Below are positions 24,400-34,623 of a stretch of DNA of 64,000 nucleotides, one piece after another (positions within the stretch are counted from its first letter, which is position 1; every line of letters begins with the position of its first letter). The position numbers and the translations under genes are program-made. The DNA lies in NCBI RefSeq assembly GCF_004103755.1, contig NZ_CP035283.1, positions 3,100,001-3,164,000 on the forward strand, given 5' to 3'. The notes under the pieces are model-generated. The model was given only the letters and a program-made list of their open reading frames with translations, did not search any database and was not told the DNA's origin. The DNA is from Caproiciproducens sp. NJN-50. GTDB taxonomy: Bacteria; Bacillota; Clostridia; Oscillospirales; Acutalibacteraceae.

Positions 24400-25602
24400 C
24401 TATTCCATGATGGAAGTGATCTTAGTGCTCACACGAACGGCATCACGCCGGTAATCAAACCTGAATTTGCGCATCACCCGCTGCACGACACCCTGCGCGG
24501 TTTCCGACGTGACGGTCTGCAGCATGGCAATATACTGCGTCGCACTGCAGGAGGCCACCGTGTCCCCTCTTCTCATTCCGGTCAGAATGGCATTTTTGAG
24601 CTTTTCAGAGGCGGCCCTGAGGACTTCCGGCTCCGGCATGCCGCCGTCCCTGCCGTTCATCGTAAACAGAATCAGGAATATGGAAAGGCCGGTGCGCGGC
24701 ATCATCCGGACCTGGGACCGATACAGATATTTAAACATATCGTAATCACAGTAAAAAGCCCCTTTGATTTTTGTCTTCTCCTGAAGGTCGCTGTGGATGC
24801 TTTCCAGATCCGTCTGCGGCCGGCTGCTGTCCGATATCCGGCTGACGCACGGTTTAAAAAGGCCGCTGAGATTGACCCCGAATTCCTGGTAGAACAGCTT
24901 CACAGTGCGGTCGTAGTGGTCGAACGCCTTCCCCTCGCAGCCCGTGTTTGAATAAGCCTGCAGCAGCAGAATATGGACCGGCTCCTCATAGGGGAACAGG
25001 CGGAGCGCTTCTTCGCAGACCGGGATCATCTCCTCAAAGCGGTCCTTTTGCGCCAGCAGGCCGCAAAGGCCGACAACACAGCGGAGATACAGTCCCATAT
25101 AGCGCGTACTCTGCAAAATCACCCAGGTTCCATAGGAAGATTTCGGCAAAAAGCCGTTCTGATAAAGCCCGATCGCCTTCCTGTACCATCGGATCCGCTT
25201 TTCAACCGGGGCTTTTTGCAAACAGGCTTTTTGAGCGTATTCAAGGAACCGCTCGGAATCCACACTGCATTCATACTGGTTGTTCCATACGTAGGTCCCG
25301 TTTAAAAAAATAATAAATTGGGACTGGTCGCCGGACAAGTCCCCCAGAATCGTGCGCGCCCGGTAAACGAGGTTCTTCAGGGCATTTTCCGGGTCCCCGC
25401 ACTCGCGCCCGTCCCAGATATCCCGGAGAAGCCGGTTCAGCGGCACGGGAACATTGCGCTGCGCAATGAGATATTGAATCAGCATCCAGACCCTCTTGGT
25501 ACGCCCTTTCAGATTTGTCAGAGTTTTTCCGTTAATGGTAATTGAAAATTCGCCAAACATCTGGACGCTGATTTTAGTATTTTTCCCGGAATACAAACTC
25601 AT
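24400..25602 (-). CDS. BTAD-type transcriptional regulator with a GGDEF-like C-terminal domain
   Basis: The 400 residues show an OmpR-like winged helix (about 10-100: FGEFSITINGKTLTNLKGR), a tetratricopeptide-like BTAD domain (about 110-255: DSERFLEYAQKA ending in YDRTVKLFYQEFG), and a C-terminal domain (about 280-390) whose spacing resembles GGDEF (LSIFLILFTM, then MRRGDTVASCSATQYIAMLQTV). The GGDEF signature itself is absent, so it is probably not a cyclase. GGGAAG lies near ATG 25602. It stands alone and its target genes cannot be told. Confidence 0.72.
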   Translation of the reverse strand: MSLYSGKNTKISVQMFGEFSITINGKTLTNLKGRTKRVWMLIQYLIAQRNVPVPLNRLLRDIWDGRECGDPENALKNLVYRARTILGDLSGDQSQFIIFLNGTYVWNNQYECSVDSERFLEYAQKACLQKAPVEKRIRWYRKAIGLYQNGFLPKSSYGTWVILQSTRYMGLYLRCVVGLCGLLAQKDRFEEMIPVCEEALRLFPYEEPVHILLLQAYSNTGCEGKAFDHYDRTVKLFYQEFGVNLSGLFKPCVSRISDSSRPQTDLESIHSDLQEKTKIKGAFYCDYDMFKYLYRSQVRMMPRTGLSIFLILFTMNGRDGGMPEPEVLRAASEKLKNAILTGMRRGDTVASCSATQYIAMLQTVTSETAQGVVQRVMRKFRFDYRRDAVRVSTKITSIME

Positions 25603-25683
25603 CGCTTCCCATCCGAAATTCTACATTCAGTGTACCATAAACCGCGACGATTTACAATTCTGGAACCTCGGCTCTGTAAGAAG

Positions 25684-26196
25684 TTAATTTTCTTCCAGTT
25701 TCTCCAAAACGAGCTGATGGAGACGTCTGCTTTCGTTTAAATCGATCACCCGCTGGTTCCGGCTGCCGCGAAACAGCAGCGTCAGATCCTTCTGCTCCTG
25801 CAGAAACGGGCCGTCCACCAGCACGTCCGTCCGGTCAAGAAGGTCCTTGACCTCAGGGTCACGCATCGCCAGAAGCTCCTCGTACCGATACCCGGAGTAG
25901 GTGGTCACATCCAGCCCGGCGGAATGCACAAGGGAAGCCAGCTCCGCCAGCGGGCCCGGCTGGCAGAACGGTTCGCCGCCGCTGAAGGTAACGCCCCTGA
26001 GCAGCGGATTTTCGCGGATCCGGCGGAAAAGATCGTCCGTATTCATCACGGTTCCGCCCTCAAACGGGTGGGACTGGGGATTGTGGCAGCCCGGGCAGCG
26101 GTGCGGACACCCCTGCACGAACACGACGAACCGGATGCCCCTGCCGTCCACGATGGATTCCGGCTCAACGCCGCAAACGTTCAGTTCAGATGCCAT
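25684..26196 (-). CDS. nrdG: Anaerobic ribonucleotide reductase activating protein
   Basis: This radical-SAM enzyme installs the glycyl radical on NrdD. Cluster cysteines at 30, 34 and 37 lie in VQGCPHRCPGCHNP. GVTFSGGEPFCQP is the GGE motif. The 170-residue length is normal. The start ATG 26196 overlaps the nrdD end by 11 bp; the longer open frame upstream is an out-of-frame reading of nrdD. Translation is probably coupled to nrdD. Confidence 0.93.
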   Translation of the reverse strand: MASELNVCGVEPESIVDGRGIRFVVFVQGCPHRCPGCHNPQSHPFEGGTVMNTDDLFRRIRENPLLRGVTFSGGEPFCQPGPLAELASLVHSAGLDVTTYSGYRYEELLAMRDPEVKDLLDRTDVLVDGPFLQEQKDLTLLFRGSRNQRVIDLNESRRLHQLVLEKLEEN

Positions 26197-28516
26197 GCTT
26201 GACCCGGTCCCTTTCCTCCGCGCGTTTCGCGTCGTTGAACCGGTCCAGCGTGCCGACCAGGTAGCCGGTGATGCGGCGGATGCGCTCGAATTTCGGCCCT
26301 TCGTCCTCCGTCCGGTGGCAGTGCGGGCACTCGTTGTCGATGATCCCATTGTAGCCGCAGACCGGGTCGCGGTCGACCGGATGATTGACGGAGCCGTAGC
26401 CGACGCCGCTTTCCTTCATGCAGCGGATGATGGCCTCGAACGCCTCCGGGTTTTTCGTCGTGTCGCCGTCCAGCTCCACATAGCTGATGTGGCCCGCGTT
26501 GGTCAGGGCATGATAGGGAGCCTCCAGTTTGATTTTTTCAAACGCGCGGATGGGAAAATAAACGGGAATATGGAACGAATTCGTGTAGTACTCCCGGTCG
26601 GTGACACCGGGGATCTTTCCATATTTCTTTTGGTCGATCCTGACAAAGCGCCCGGAAAGACCCTCCGCGGGTGTCGCGAGAAGCGTAAAATTCAGCCCCG
26701 TTCTCTTCGATTCGTCGTCCATGCGCTTTCTCATATGGCCGATGATCTCAAGGCCGAGCTTCTGGCTTTCCGGGCTTTCGCCGTGGTGTTTTCCGGTCAG
26801 AGCCTTCAGCGTTTCCGCGAGGCCGATAAACCCGACGCTCAGCGTGCCGTGCTTGAGGACTTCCTCGATGCTGTCCTCCCAGCCGAGCTGATCGCTGTCG
26901 ATCCAGACGCCCTGGCCCATCAGGAACGGATAATTGTAGACTTTTTTGGAGCACTGGATCTTGAATCGGTGCAGCAGCTGCCGGACGACCAGGTCGATGC
27001 GCTTGTCAAGGATCTCATAGAATCTGCCGACGTCTCCGTGCGCCTCGATGCCGATGCGCGGCAGGTTGATCGAGGTAAAGCTCAGGTTCCCGCGGCCGCA
27101 GGTCACCTCACGGTCCGGGTCGTGAACATTGCCCATCACGCGCGTGCGGCAGCCCATATAGGCGACCTCCGTATTGTAGTCTCCCGGTTTGTAGTACTGG
27201 AGATTGAACGGGGCGTCGAGAAAGCTGAAATTCGGGAACAGGCGCTTCGCGCTGACCCGCACCGAAAGCTGGAACAGGTCGTAGTTCGGGTCCCCCGGAT
27301 TGTAGTTGACGCCCTCCTTGACCTTGAAGATCTGTACGGGGAATATCGGGGTCTCCCCTTCTCCGAGGCCCGCCTTTGTCGCGAGCAGCAGATTTTTCAT
27401 CGCCATGCGGCCCTCCGGCGACGTATCCGTTCCATAATTCAGGGAACTGAACGGAACCTGAGCGCCCGCGCGCGAATTCATGGTGTTCAGGTTGTGGATC
27501 AGCGCTTCCATTGCCTGATACGTGGCGCGGTCTGCTCCCCTGACCGCCGCCCCGACCGCATACCGGTGCGCCTTGGCCGCCTCCCGCTCCGCGATCTCCT
27601 CAAAGCCCCCGGCGCGCTGATGCTCCGGCAGATATTGAACGAAGCGGATGCCATATTCGTCCGCATTTCCCATCGTGATGTCATCTCCCACCGCGCGGCG
27701 CGTCTCGACGGTCAACGCGTCCGCGTCGGCGGCTTCCATGCCGTGGGCAACCTGAAAATATTTGGAAAGCTCCTGAAAATAACACCGGCGGAACGTTTTG
27801 GCGACGCCCGGAGCCATGGAAAAGTCGAAATTCGGGATGCTCTGGCCGCCGTGCATCTCGTTCTGGTTCGCCTGAATCGCGATGCAGGCCAGCGCCGCGT
27901 AGGAGCTGATGTCGTTCGGCTCGCGCAGCGTGCCGTGCCCGGTGCAGAAGCCTCCTTGAAACAGCTTCAATAGGTCGATCTGGCAGCAGGTCTCCGTCAG
28001 CATGTAGAAATCTTCGTCGTGGATGTGGATGTCCCCGCTCAAATGTGCGGCGGCGATATCCTTCGGCAGTATGTAGTTGTTGATAAAATATTTGGAGCCC
28101 TCCGAGCCGTACTTCAGCATCGTCCCCATGGCGGTGTCCGCGTCGATGTTGGCGTTTTCCCGCTTCAGGTCGATGTCCTTCGCGTCGCGGAACGTCAGCT
28201 GGCGGTAGATATCCATCAGGTCGCCCTCAGCCTGCCGGATCTTCGTATGCTCCGCGCGGTAAAGGATATAGGCTTTTGCGGTTTTTGCGAAATCCTTCGC
28301 AATCAGCATCTCCTCCACGGCGTCCTGAACCTGCTCCACCGTCGGCGTGCCGCCGCCGTCGAACTTCCCGGAAATCCGGGAGGTCAGGCGGTCCAGCTCC
28401 TCCCCGGTCATTTTTTCGGTCCCCACCGCCAGATTTGCCTTTTCAATCGCACTGCGAATTTTTTTTTCATCAAACGGAACGACCGACCCGTTTCGTTTCT
28501 GAATCCGTGTCGCCAT
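26186..28516 (-). CDS. nrdD: Anaerobic (class III) ribonucleoside-triphosphate reductase
   Basis: It makes deoxyribonucleotides without oxygen, using a glycyl radical. The 776 residues carry an N-terminal ATP-cone (about 1-95, KRNGSVVPFDEKKIRSAI), the catalytic barrel, and a C-terminal zinc site (VCGYNG then CPHCHRTEDE). The radical loop is RITGYLVG with Gly751. ATG 28516 follows AAAGGATG. A consensus promoter and a probable NrdR box lie upstream. Confidence 0.96.
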   Translation of the reverse strand: MATRIQKRNGSVVPFDEKKIRSAIEKANLAVGTEKMTGEELDRLTSRISGKFDGGGTPTVEQVQDAVEEMLIAKDFAKTAKAYILYRAEHTKIRQAEGDLMDIYRQLTFRDAKDIDLKRENANIDADTAMGTMLKYGSEGSKYFINNYILPKDIAAAHLSGDIHIHDEDFYMLTETCCQIDLLKLFQGGFCTGHGTLREPNDISSYAALACIAIQANQNEMHGGQSIPNFDFSMAPGVAKTFRRCYFQELSKYFQVAHGMEAADADALTVETRRAVGDDITMGNADEYGIRFVQYLPEHQRAGGFEEIAEREAAKAHRYAVGAAVRGADRATYQAMEALIHNLNTMNSRAGAQVPFSSLNYGTDTSPEGRMAMKNLLLATKAGLGEGETPIFPVQIFKVKEGVNYNPGDPNYDLFQLSVRVSAKRLFPNFSFLDAPFNLQYYKPGDYNTEVAYMGCRTRVMGNVHDPDREVTCGRGNLSFTSINLPRIGIEAHGDVGRFYEILDKRIDLVVRQLLHRFKIQCSKKVYNYPFLMGQGVWIDSDQLGWEDSIEEVLKHGTLSVGFIGLAETLKALTGKHHGESPESQKLGLEIIGHMRKRMDDESKRTGLNFTLLATPAEGLSGRFVRIDQKKYGKIPGVTDREYYTNSFHIPVYFPIRAFEKIKLEAPYHALTNAGHISYVELDGDTTKNPEAFEAIIRCMKESGVGYGSVNHPVDRDPVCGYNGIIDNECPHCHRTEDEGPKFERIRRITGYLVGTLDRFNDAKRAEERDRVKHGI

Positions 28517-28581
28517 ATTAACTTCATCCTTTCCGGTTCTTTTCCACCGGAAGATCGTTCCGGCGGACGAGTGTAATAAGA

Positions 28582-28610
28582 ATTATACTTGTTTTTATCC
28601 GGAATGTCAA
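28582..28610 (-). promoter_or_regulatory. Consensus sigma-A promoter for nrdDG
   Basis: On the minus strand, TTGACA (28610-28605), 17 bp, TATAAT (28587-28582). Both hexamers are perfect. Confidence 0.9.
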
Positions 28611-28620
28611 GAAAGGATCT

Positions 28621-28634
28621 ACAAGATATAGTGT
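28621..28634 (-). promoter_or_regulatory. Probable NrdR box upstream of nrdDG
   Basis: On the minus strand this reads ACACTATATCTTGT, close to the known NrdR box ACACTATATATTGT. It lies ten bases upstream of the -35 box. Paired boxes are usual, and I found no good second one. Confidence 0.55.
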
Positions 28635-28684
28635 GTTAATTTTTTAATTTTCGACAGTGAATACCATCTGTAGTTATCGCTTAT

Positions 28685-30694
28685 TTACTGCCATGTCCAG
28701 GAGCGGCCGCCGTCGACCGTCGCGAGCAGACCGTGCGCGGCCAGAATCCAGCCGTGCCCGTCGTCCGTAAACTGCATGGGACAACGGTCCCGCGCCGTAT
28801 CGAAAGTGTCTTCCCCAAGCCCCTTCGGCAAAAGATGAGGATCCCACGTTTTGCCCGCGTCCTGCGTGGTCAGCAGTTCATATCGGATTTCCGATTCTCC
28901 GGAGGATCCCGACGCGAGAAGAAATCCCCTGCCCGCAGACAAGAGGGCGGCCGCAACGGCACCGTCGTCCTTTAAAGCGATCGTTGGGCTTTCCCAATCC
29001 GTTTTCCCGCCGGCAAGGCGGCTCAGCGCGCTTTGGTTGGATATCACGCTGTCCCCGCCGCTGTACGCGGAGGGGTTCCACGTTTTCCCGCCGTCCGCGG
29101 TCCGGTAAATCCGCCCTCCCTTTACGATCATCGCTCCGCCTTTTTTGTCAAAAAACCGGAAGCAGTCCGGCGTTTCATTTGGAGCAAGGCCGCCGCACAG
29201 CCTGCTCCATGTGACGCCGCCGTCCAGGGTATGCAGAACCGAAAGCGAACCGTCCGAAGCGCCGACGGGCGCCGCCAGAACCCAGCCCTCCTCCGGGCTG
29301 ATAAAGGACAGATTTTCGACAAAGTACTCACCGGTAAAGCTCTTGACCGTCAGCCAGCTTTGTCCTCCGTCCTCCGTTTTCAACAGCGCGTTCGGATCGG
29401 AGAGTTCTCCCAGTCCGTAGCCGGTCCGGCTGTTGACAAACGAAAAGTCGACGGTCGGCGCCGGCGCCGGGTAGAGCTGCTGCCAGTTGTCCCCGCCGTC
29501 TTCGGTTTTCAGCAGGTAATCCCCGCGGTTCGGGTCCATTCCGACGGCCCATCCCAATTGAGCGGTCTGAAACACAATTTCCCTCGCGCTGGTGATTTTC
29601 TGGGTCTCCTCCACATTTTCCGAATTCGAAGCACCGGCCACCTGAAAGCTTTTTCCTCCGTCGCGCGTGACGGAAAGGCCGCCGTCGACCGGGCCCGCGC
29701 CGACATTCAAAGGGATCCATCCGGTCTGCGAATCCACAAAGCAAAGCCCCTGCGGAGTCGGGCGGACGCTTTTGACCCCGCCGGCCTTGCTCCAATGCAG
29801 CCCGCCGTCCGCCGTGTGGTACAGCTCCCCGTTCCAGGTGGCAAGGTCGGAGGTCAGGAACCACCCCTCCTTGGCATTCAGAAAATCCACGCCGGCACAG
29901 CCCGCTCCGCCCTCGTCCATCTTTTTCTGGAACTGGCGCCGCCAGCTCCTCCCTCCGTTCGACGTGTATCGGATGGAAACGCTGCTTTTCTTCCTGTTCA
30001 CACCGACGACCCATCCGTTTTTCCCGTCCGCAAAGCACATTTGGACCGGGATAAAATCCTTGATTCCGAATGAAACGGCAGTCCAGGCCGTTCCGCCGTT
30101 CTTTGTTCGCAGCAGACGGCTCCCGGTGAGCGCAAACGCCGTCTGAGCGTCTCCCGCCCACAGCGCGGGCTTTGATTCGGATTCATCGGAAGAACTTTTC
30201 CACTGCACCGTCCAGCTCTTCCCGCCGTCCTTCGTGTGGAGGACGGAATAGCGCACCAGTTTGGAAACATTGGCAGCGGCGGCCCTGGACGTTTCCTGCG
30301 AAACCGCCCAGCCTTCATTTTGATCCGCAAAAAGGACCGCGTCAAGCTGCCGGCTGTCGTCACCTGTTTTGGTCCAGGTTGCTCCGCCGTCCTGCGTCGT
30401 CAGAAGCTGCGACCGGTAGGAATCGGAACCGGATTCATACCGGTCCCGGATCATCCATCCGGCATCGCCGTCGAGAAAATCGATGCTGTGAAGCTCAAAA
30501 TGATTGTCCTCCCCTGCGATCTGTACCTCTTCTCCCGGTTTCAGGCCCGCTTGCGAAGAAACGGACTGCGAGCTGCCGGACGCGGGCAGGGAGTCAGCAC
30601 CGCTGCTTTCCTCCGAGCTTGACGGGGTCGGCGAGCACCCCCCCTGCGCCGTCAAAATGAAAACTGCCGTAAGGATTCCAATCCATCTTTTCAA
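28685..30694 (-). CDS. Large BNR/YCF48-like beta-propeller lipoprotein
   Basis: The start is TTG 30694, with CAGGAGGAG upstream. A lipobox (LTAQGGC, Cys20) follows a short signal and then a Ser/Glu-rich linker. The remaining ~600 residues carry about twelve repeats of the form T-x-DGG-x-W or close variants (DGGATW, DGGKSW, NGGTAW, DGGLHW, DGGDNW, DGGVTW, DGGKTW, DGGRSW), as in YCF48 and sialidase-type propellers. Glycosidase catalytic residues are not recognisable. It should sit on the outer face of the membrane; the ligand is unknown. It follows the HxlR gene by 24 bp, probably in one operon. Confidence 0.8.
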   Translation of the reverse strand: MKRWIGILTAVFILTAQGGCSPTPSSSEESSGADSLPASGSSQSVSSQAGLKPGEEVQIAGEDNHFELHSIDFLDGDAGWMIRDRYESGSDSYRSQLLTTQDGGATWTKTGDDSRQLDAVLFADQNEGWAVSQETSRAAAANVSKLVRYSVLHTKDGGKSWTVQWKSSSDESESKPALWAGDAQTAFALTGSRLLRTKNGGTAWTAVSFGIKDFIPVQMCFADGKNGWVVGVNRKKSSVSIRYTSNGGRSWRRQFQKKMDEGGAGCAGVDFLNAKEGWFLTSDLATWNGELYHTADGGLHWSKAGGVKSVRPTPQGLCFVDSQTGWIPLNVGAGPVDGGLSVTRDGGKSFQVAGASNSENVEETQKITSAREIVFQTAQLGWAVGMDPNRGDYLLKTEDGGDNWQQLYPAPAPTVDFSFVNSRTGYGLGELSDPNALLKTEDGGQSWLTVKSFTGEYFVENLSFISPEEGWVLAAPVGASDGSLSVLHTLDGGVTWSRLCGGLAPNETPDCFRFFDKKGGAMIVKGGRIYRTADGGKTWNPSAYSGGDSVISNQSALSRLAGGKTDWESPTIALKDDGAVAAALLSAGRGFLLASGSSGESEIRYELLTTQDAGKTWDPHLLPKGLGEDTFDTARDRCPMQFTDDGHGWILAAHGLLATVDGGRSWTWQ

Positions 30695-30718
30695 CAGACA
30701 CTCCTCCTGTCCGAAAAA

Positions 30719-31117
30719 TCACCGGGCGGCAAAGTGATTCACAGCCCAAGCATAAATCGATTCCAGCACGGGAAGCAAGCCCGTGCCTTCGCCTGTCAAG
30801 GCGTATTCCACCCTCGGCGGGATTTCCTGATACTGCCGCCGCTCGACCAGGCCGGATGCGGTCAGCTCCCGGAGGCTTTGGCTCAGCATCATGTCCGTAA
30901 TTCCGGAGACACGCTGCCGGATTTCTCCGTAACGGGCCGACTCGCCGTCGCGCAGCGCCCATAAAATGCGCAGCTTCCATTTTCCGCCGATCAGCGATAC
31001 CGCGCGCTGCAGAGGCGCATCGCTTTCCGGCCCCGGCGCGAGGGGACTTTCCTGCAAATACTGGTTCTGTTCCTCCTCGCGCCGGTTCCGCTTCTCCCGT
31101 TTTTTCTTCTTTTTCAA
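30719..31117 (-). CDS. HxlR-family winged-helix regulator
   Basis: About 132 residues. The hallmark LQRAVSLIGGKWKLRILWAL, then RYGEIRQRVSGITDMMLSQSLREL and RVEYALTGEG, identify the HxlR/MarR-like family. The open frame reaches 31180, but GGAGGGGG sits before TTG 31117, whose TTGA overlaps the queH stop. The predicted start is therefore TTG with coupled translation. It has a Lys/Arg/Glu-rich N-terminal tail of about 25 residues. Its target may be its own operon (queH, this gene, propeller lipoprotein). Confidence 0.82.
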   Translation of the reverse strand: MKKKKKREKRNRREEEQNQYLQESPLAPGPESDAPLQRAVSLIGGKWKLRILWALRDGESARYGEIRQRVSGITDMMLSQSLRELTASGLVERRQYQEIPPRVEYALTGEGTGLLPVLESIYAWAVNHFAAR

Positions 31118-31761
31118 TCCGGTCCGCCCCCTCCGCGCGCCGCGCGTTTTCGCCGTGCCGCCTCCCTGGAAAACGGGCATCCGCAGAAGTCCTGCCGGTA
31201 CAGCCCGTATTCGCGGGAAAGCTCGATCGACCGCTGATACCCGCGGCTCTTCTTGAAATCGGAGGGCAGATAAGGCACTTCGTACTCGCCGGAAAGCTCC
31301 TGCCCGATCTCATTGAGCTTTTGTGCGTCTTTATAGGGACTGACCGTCAAAGTCGTAGCAAAAAAATCGTATCCGCCCGCCCTGGCGTACTTCGCGGTCT
31401 CCTCAAGCCGCAAACGGTAACAACCCGCGCAGCGTTCGCCGCCCTCCGGTTCCTGCTCCCTTCCGCGGGCCATTTCAAGAAACTGGCGGACGTTGTAACG
31501 GCCCTCGATGAATCGCGCGGGATAGCTCTGCGGCAGTTCGGAGAGCAGGCGCTTGACCTCCGCCGCGCGTTTTTGATACTCGTCTTCCGGCAGGATGTTC
31601 GGATTGTAGAAAAACACCGTGATCCGGAAACACGGCGAAAGCTGCTCCAGGACACTGCTCAGGCAGGGGGCGCAGCAATCGTGCAGCAGCAGCGTGGGTA
31701 CCCGGCCTTCAAAGCCGTTGATGATTTCCAGCATTTGATTTCTGTAATTGATCTTGTTCAT
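31114..31761 (-). CDS. queH: Epoxyqueuosine reductase QueH
   Basis: It catalyses the last step of queuosine formation in tRNA and is the non-homologous replacement for QueG. The 215 residues carry conserved cysteine motifs HDCCAPC (27-33), ERCAGCYRLR and DFCGCPFS, which bind an iron-sulfur cluster and a second metal. GGAGGG precedes ATG 31761. The stop overlaps the HxlR start. It lies 87 bp after aspS and may be cotranscribed with it, since I see no strong terminator between them. Confidence 0.92.
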   Translation of the reverse strand: MNKINYRNQMLEIINGFEGRVPTLLLHDCCAPCLSSVLEQLSPCFRITVFFYNPNILPEDEYQKRAAEVKRLLSELPQSYPARFIEGRYNVRQFLEMARGREQEPEGGERCAGCYRLRLEETAKYARAGGYDFFATTLTVSPYKDAQKLNEIGQELSGEYEVPYLPSDFKKSRGYQRSIELSREYGLYRQDFCGCPFSREAARRKRAARGGGGPD

Positions 31762-31848
31762 GATGCGCCCTCCTTATCTCTAAAGAATACCATTCATTTT
31801 CCGTTACAGGGTTTTACGGGCCGCCGGTTTTTCAGACCTCATGATGTT

Positions 31849-33645
<1,797 letters not shown>

Positions 33646-33690
33646 ATCCATTTCCCCATTCTTTATCTTAAATAAAATCCGATTTTAACT

Positions 33691-34605
33691 TTACAGCCTG
33701 GGAGCAATCTCGTCAAAAACGGCCCTGACGATCGAATAGGGCCGCTGTTCCTCGTGCGCGGTGACGGTCACCGCGGCTTCCCGCTCCGGCAGAAGGATGC
33801 AGAACTGTCCGTATTTTCCGTCCGCGCGCCAGGTCCCCGGCGCGGAGCAGAGCCACACCTGGTATCCATAGCCCGCGAGGCACTCCGGCTCTTCACAGCC
33901 GTCCCATCCGCTGGGGATGGAATCCGCCGACATGTTTTTCAGATATTCTTCGCTCACTAGCCGCTTCCCATCCCAAACCCCGTGATGGAGCAGCAGGCGG
34001 CCTAGGCAGCTGAACTCGTCCAGAGTCAGGAAGAACTGGGTCGCACAGAGCGTGTGTCCCTGCGGATCGGCGTGCCACTGCGGATTTTCAATCCCAAGAG
34101 GGACAAACAGGCGCGGGACCAGAAAATCCCGCACGTTTTTTCCCGTGACCTTTTCCACCGTGCGCCCCAGCATGTAGCAGCAGGCGTTGGAATAGAAAAA
34201 CTGCACCCCCGGCTGTTTTGTCACCGGAACGCGGAAAAAAAGCTCCGCCCAGTCGTCCTCCATTTTCCGCCCGTCCAGTTCTCCGAACCAGAAGTGCAGC
34301 TTGCCGGAGGCCATGTGCAGCAGGTCCCGCAGCGTGATCGCCTCGCTTCCCGGCGCCGCGATTCCACGGTACTCCGGAAAGAAATCCAGCACGCGGTCGG
34401 AGAGGCTGAACCGGCCGTCTTCCAGACACATGCCGACGGCCAGGGAAGTAAAGGTCTTGGAGGCCGAATAGAGATTCACCGGGTCGTTCGACCGCCAGAA
34501 GTGCGTGACGGATTCCCCGCTGCTCCGTTCCACGCGGATGCCGTACACATGGAGCTCCTGTTCCGCCGCGGTCAGGCGGAACCCATCCAGTATGGATTCT
34601 TTCAT
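33691..34605 (-). CDS. Beta-lactamase-fold serine hydrolase
   Basis: The 304 residues contain the class C-like catalytic pair S47-x-x-K50 (SASK in NLYSASKTFTSLAVG) and YSN in FFYSNACCYMLG. No signal peptide is visible, so it is probably cytosolic and more likely an esterase or peptidase-type member than a secreted resistance enzyme. GGGGG precedes ATG 34605. It lies between hisS (18 bp) and aspS (about 45 bp), inside an operon controlled by a T-box, which is an odd place for it. The substrate is unknown. Confidence 0.82.
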   Translation of the reverse strand: MKESILDGFRLTAAEQELHVYGIRVERSSGESVTHFWRSNDPVNLYSASKTFTSLAVGMCLEDGRFSLSDRVLDFFPEYRGIAAPGSEAITLRDLLHMASGKLHFWFGELDGRKMEDDWAELFFRVPVTKQPGVQFFYSNACCYMLGRTVEKVTGKNVRDFLVPRLFVPLGIENPQWHADPQGHTLCATQFFLTLDEFSCLGRLLLHHGVWDGKRLVSEEYLKNMSADSIPSGWDGCEEPECLAGYGYQVWLCSAPGTWRADGKYGQFCILLPEREAAVTVTAHEEQRPYSIVRAVFDEIAPRL

Positions 34606-34623
34606 TTGATGTCCCCCGATTCC

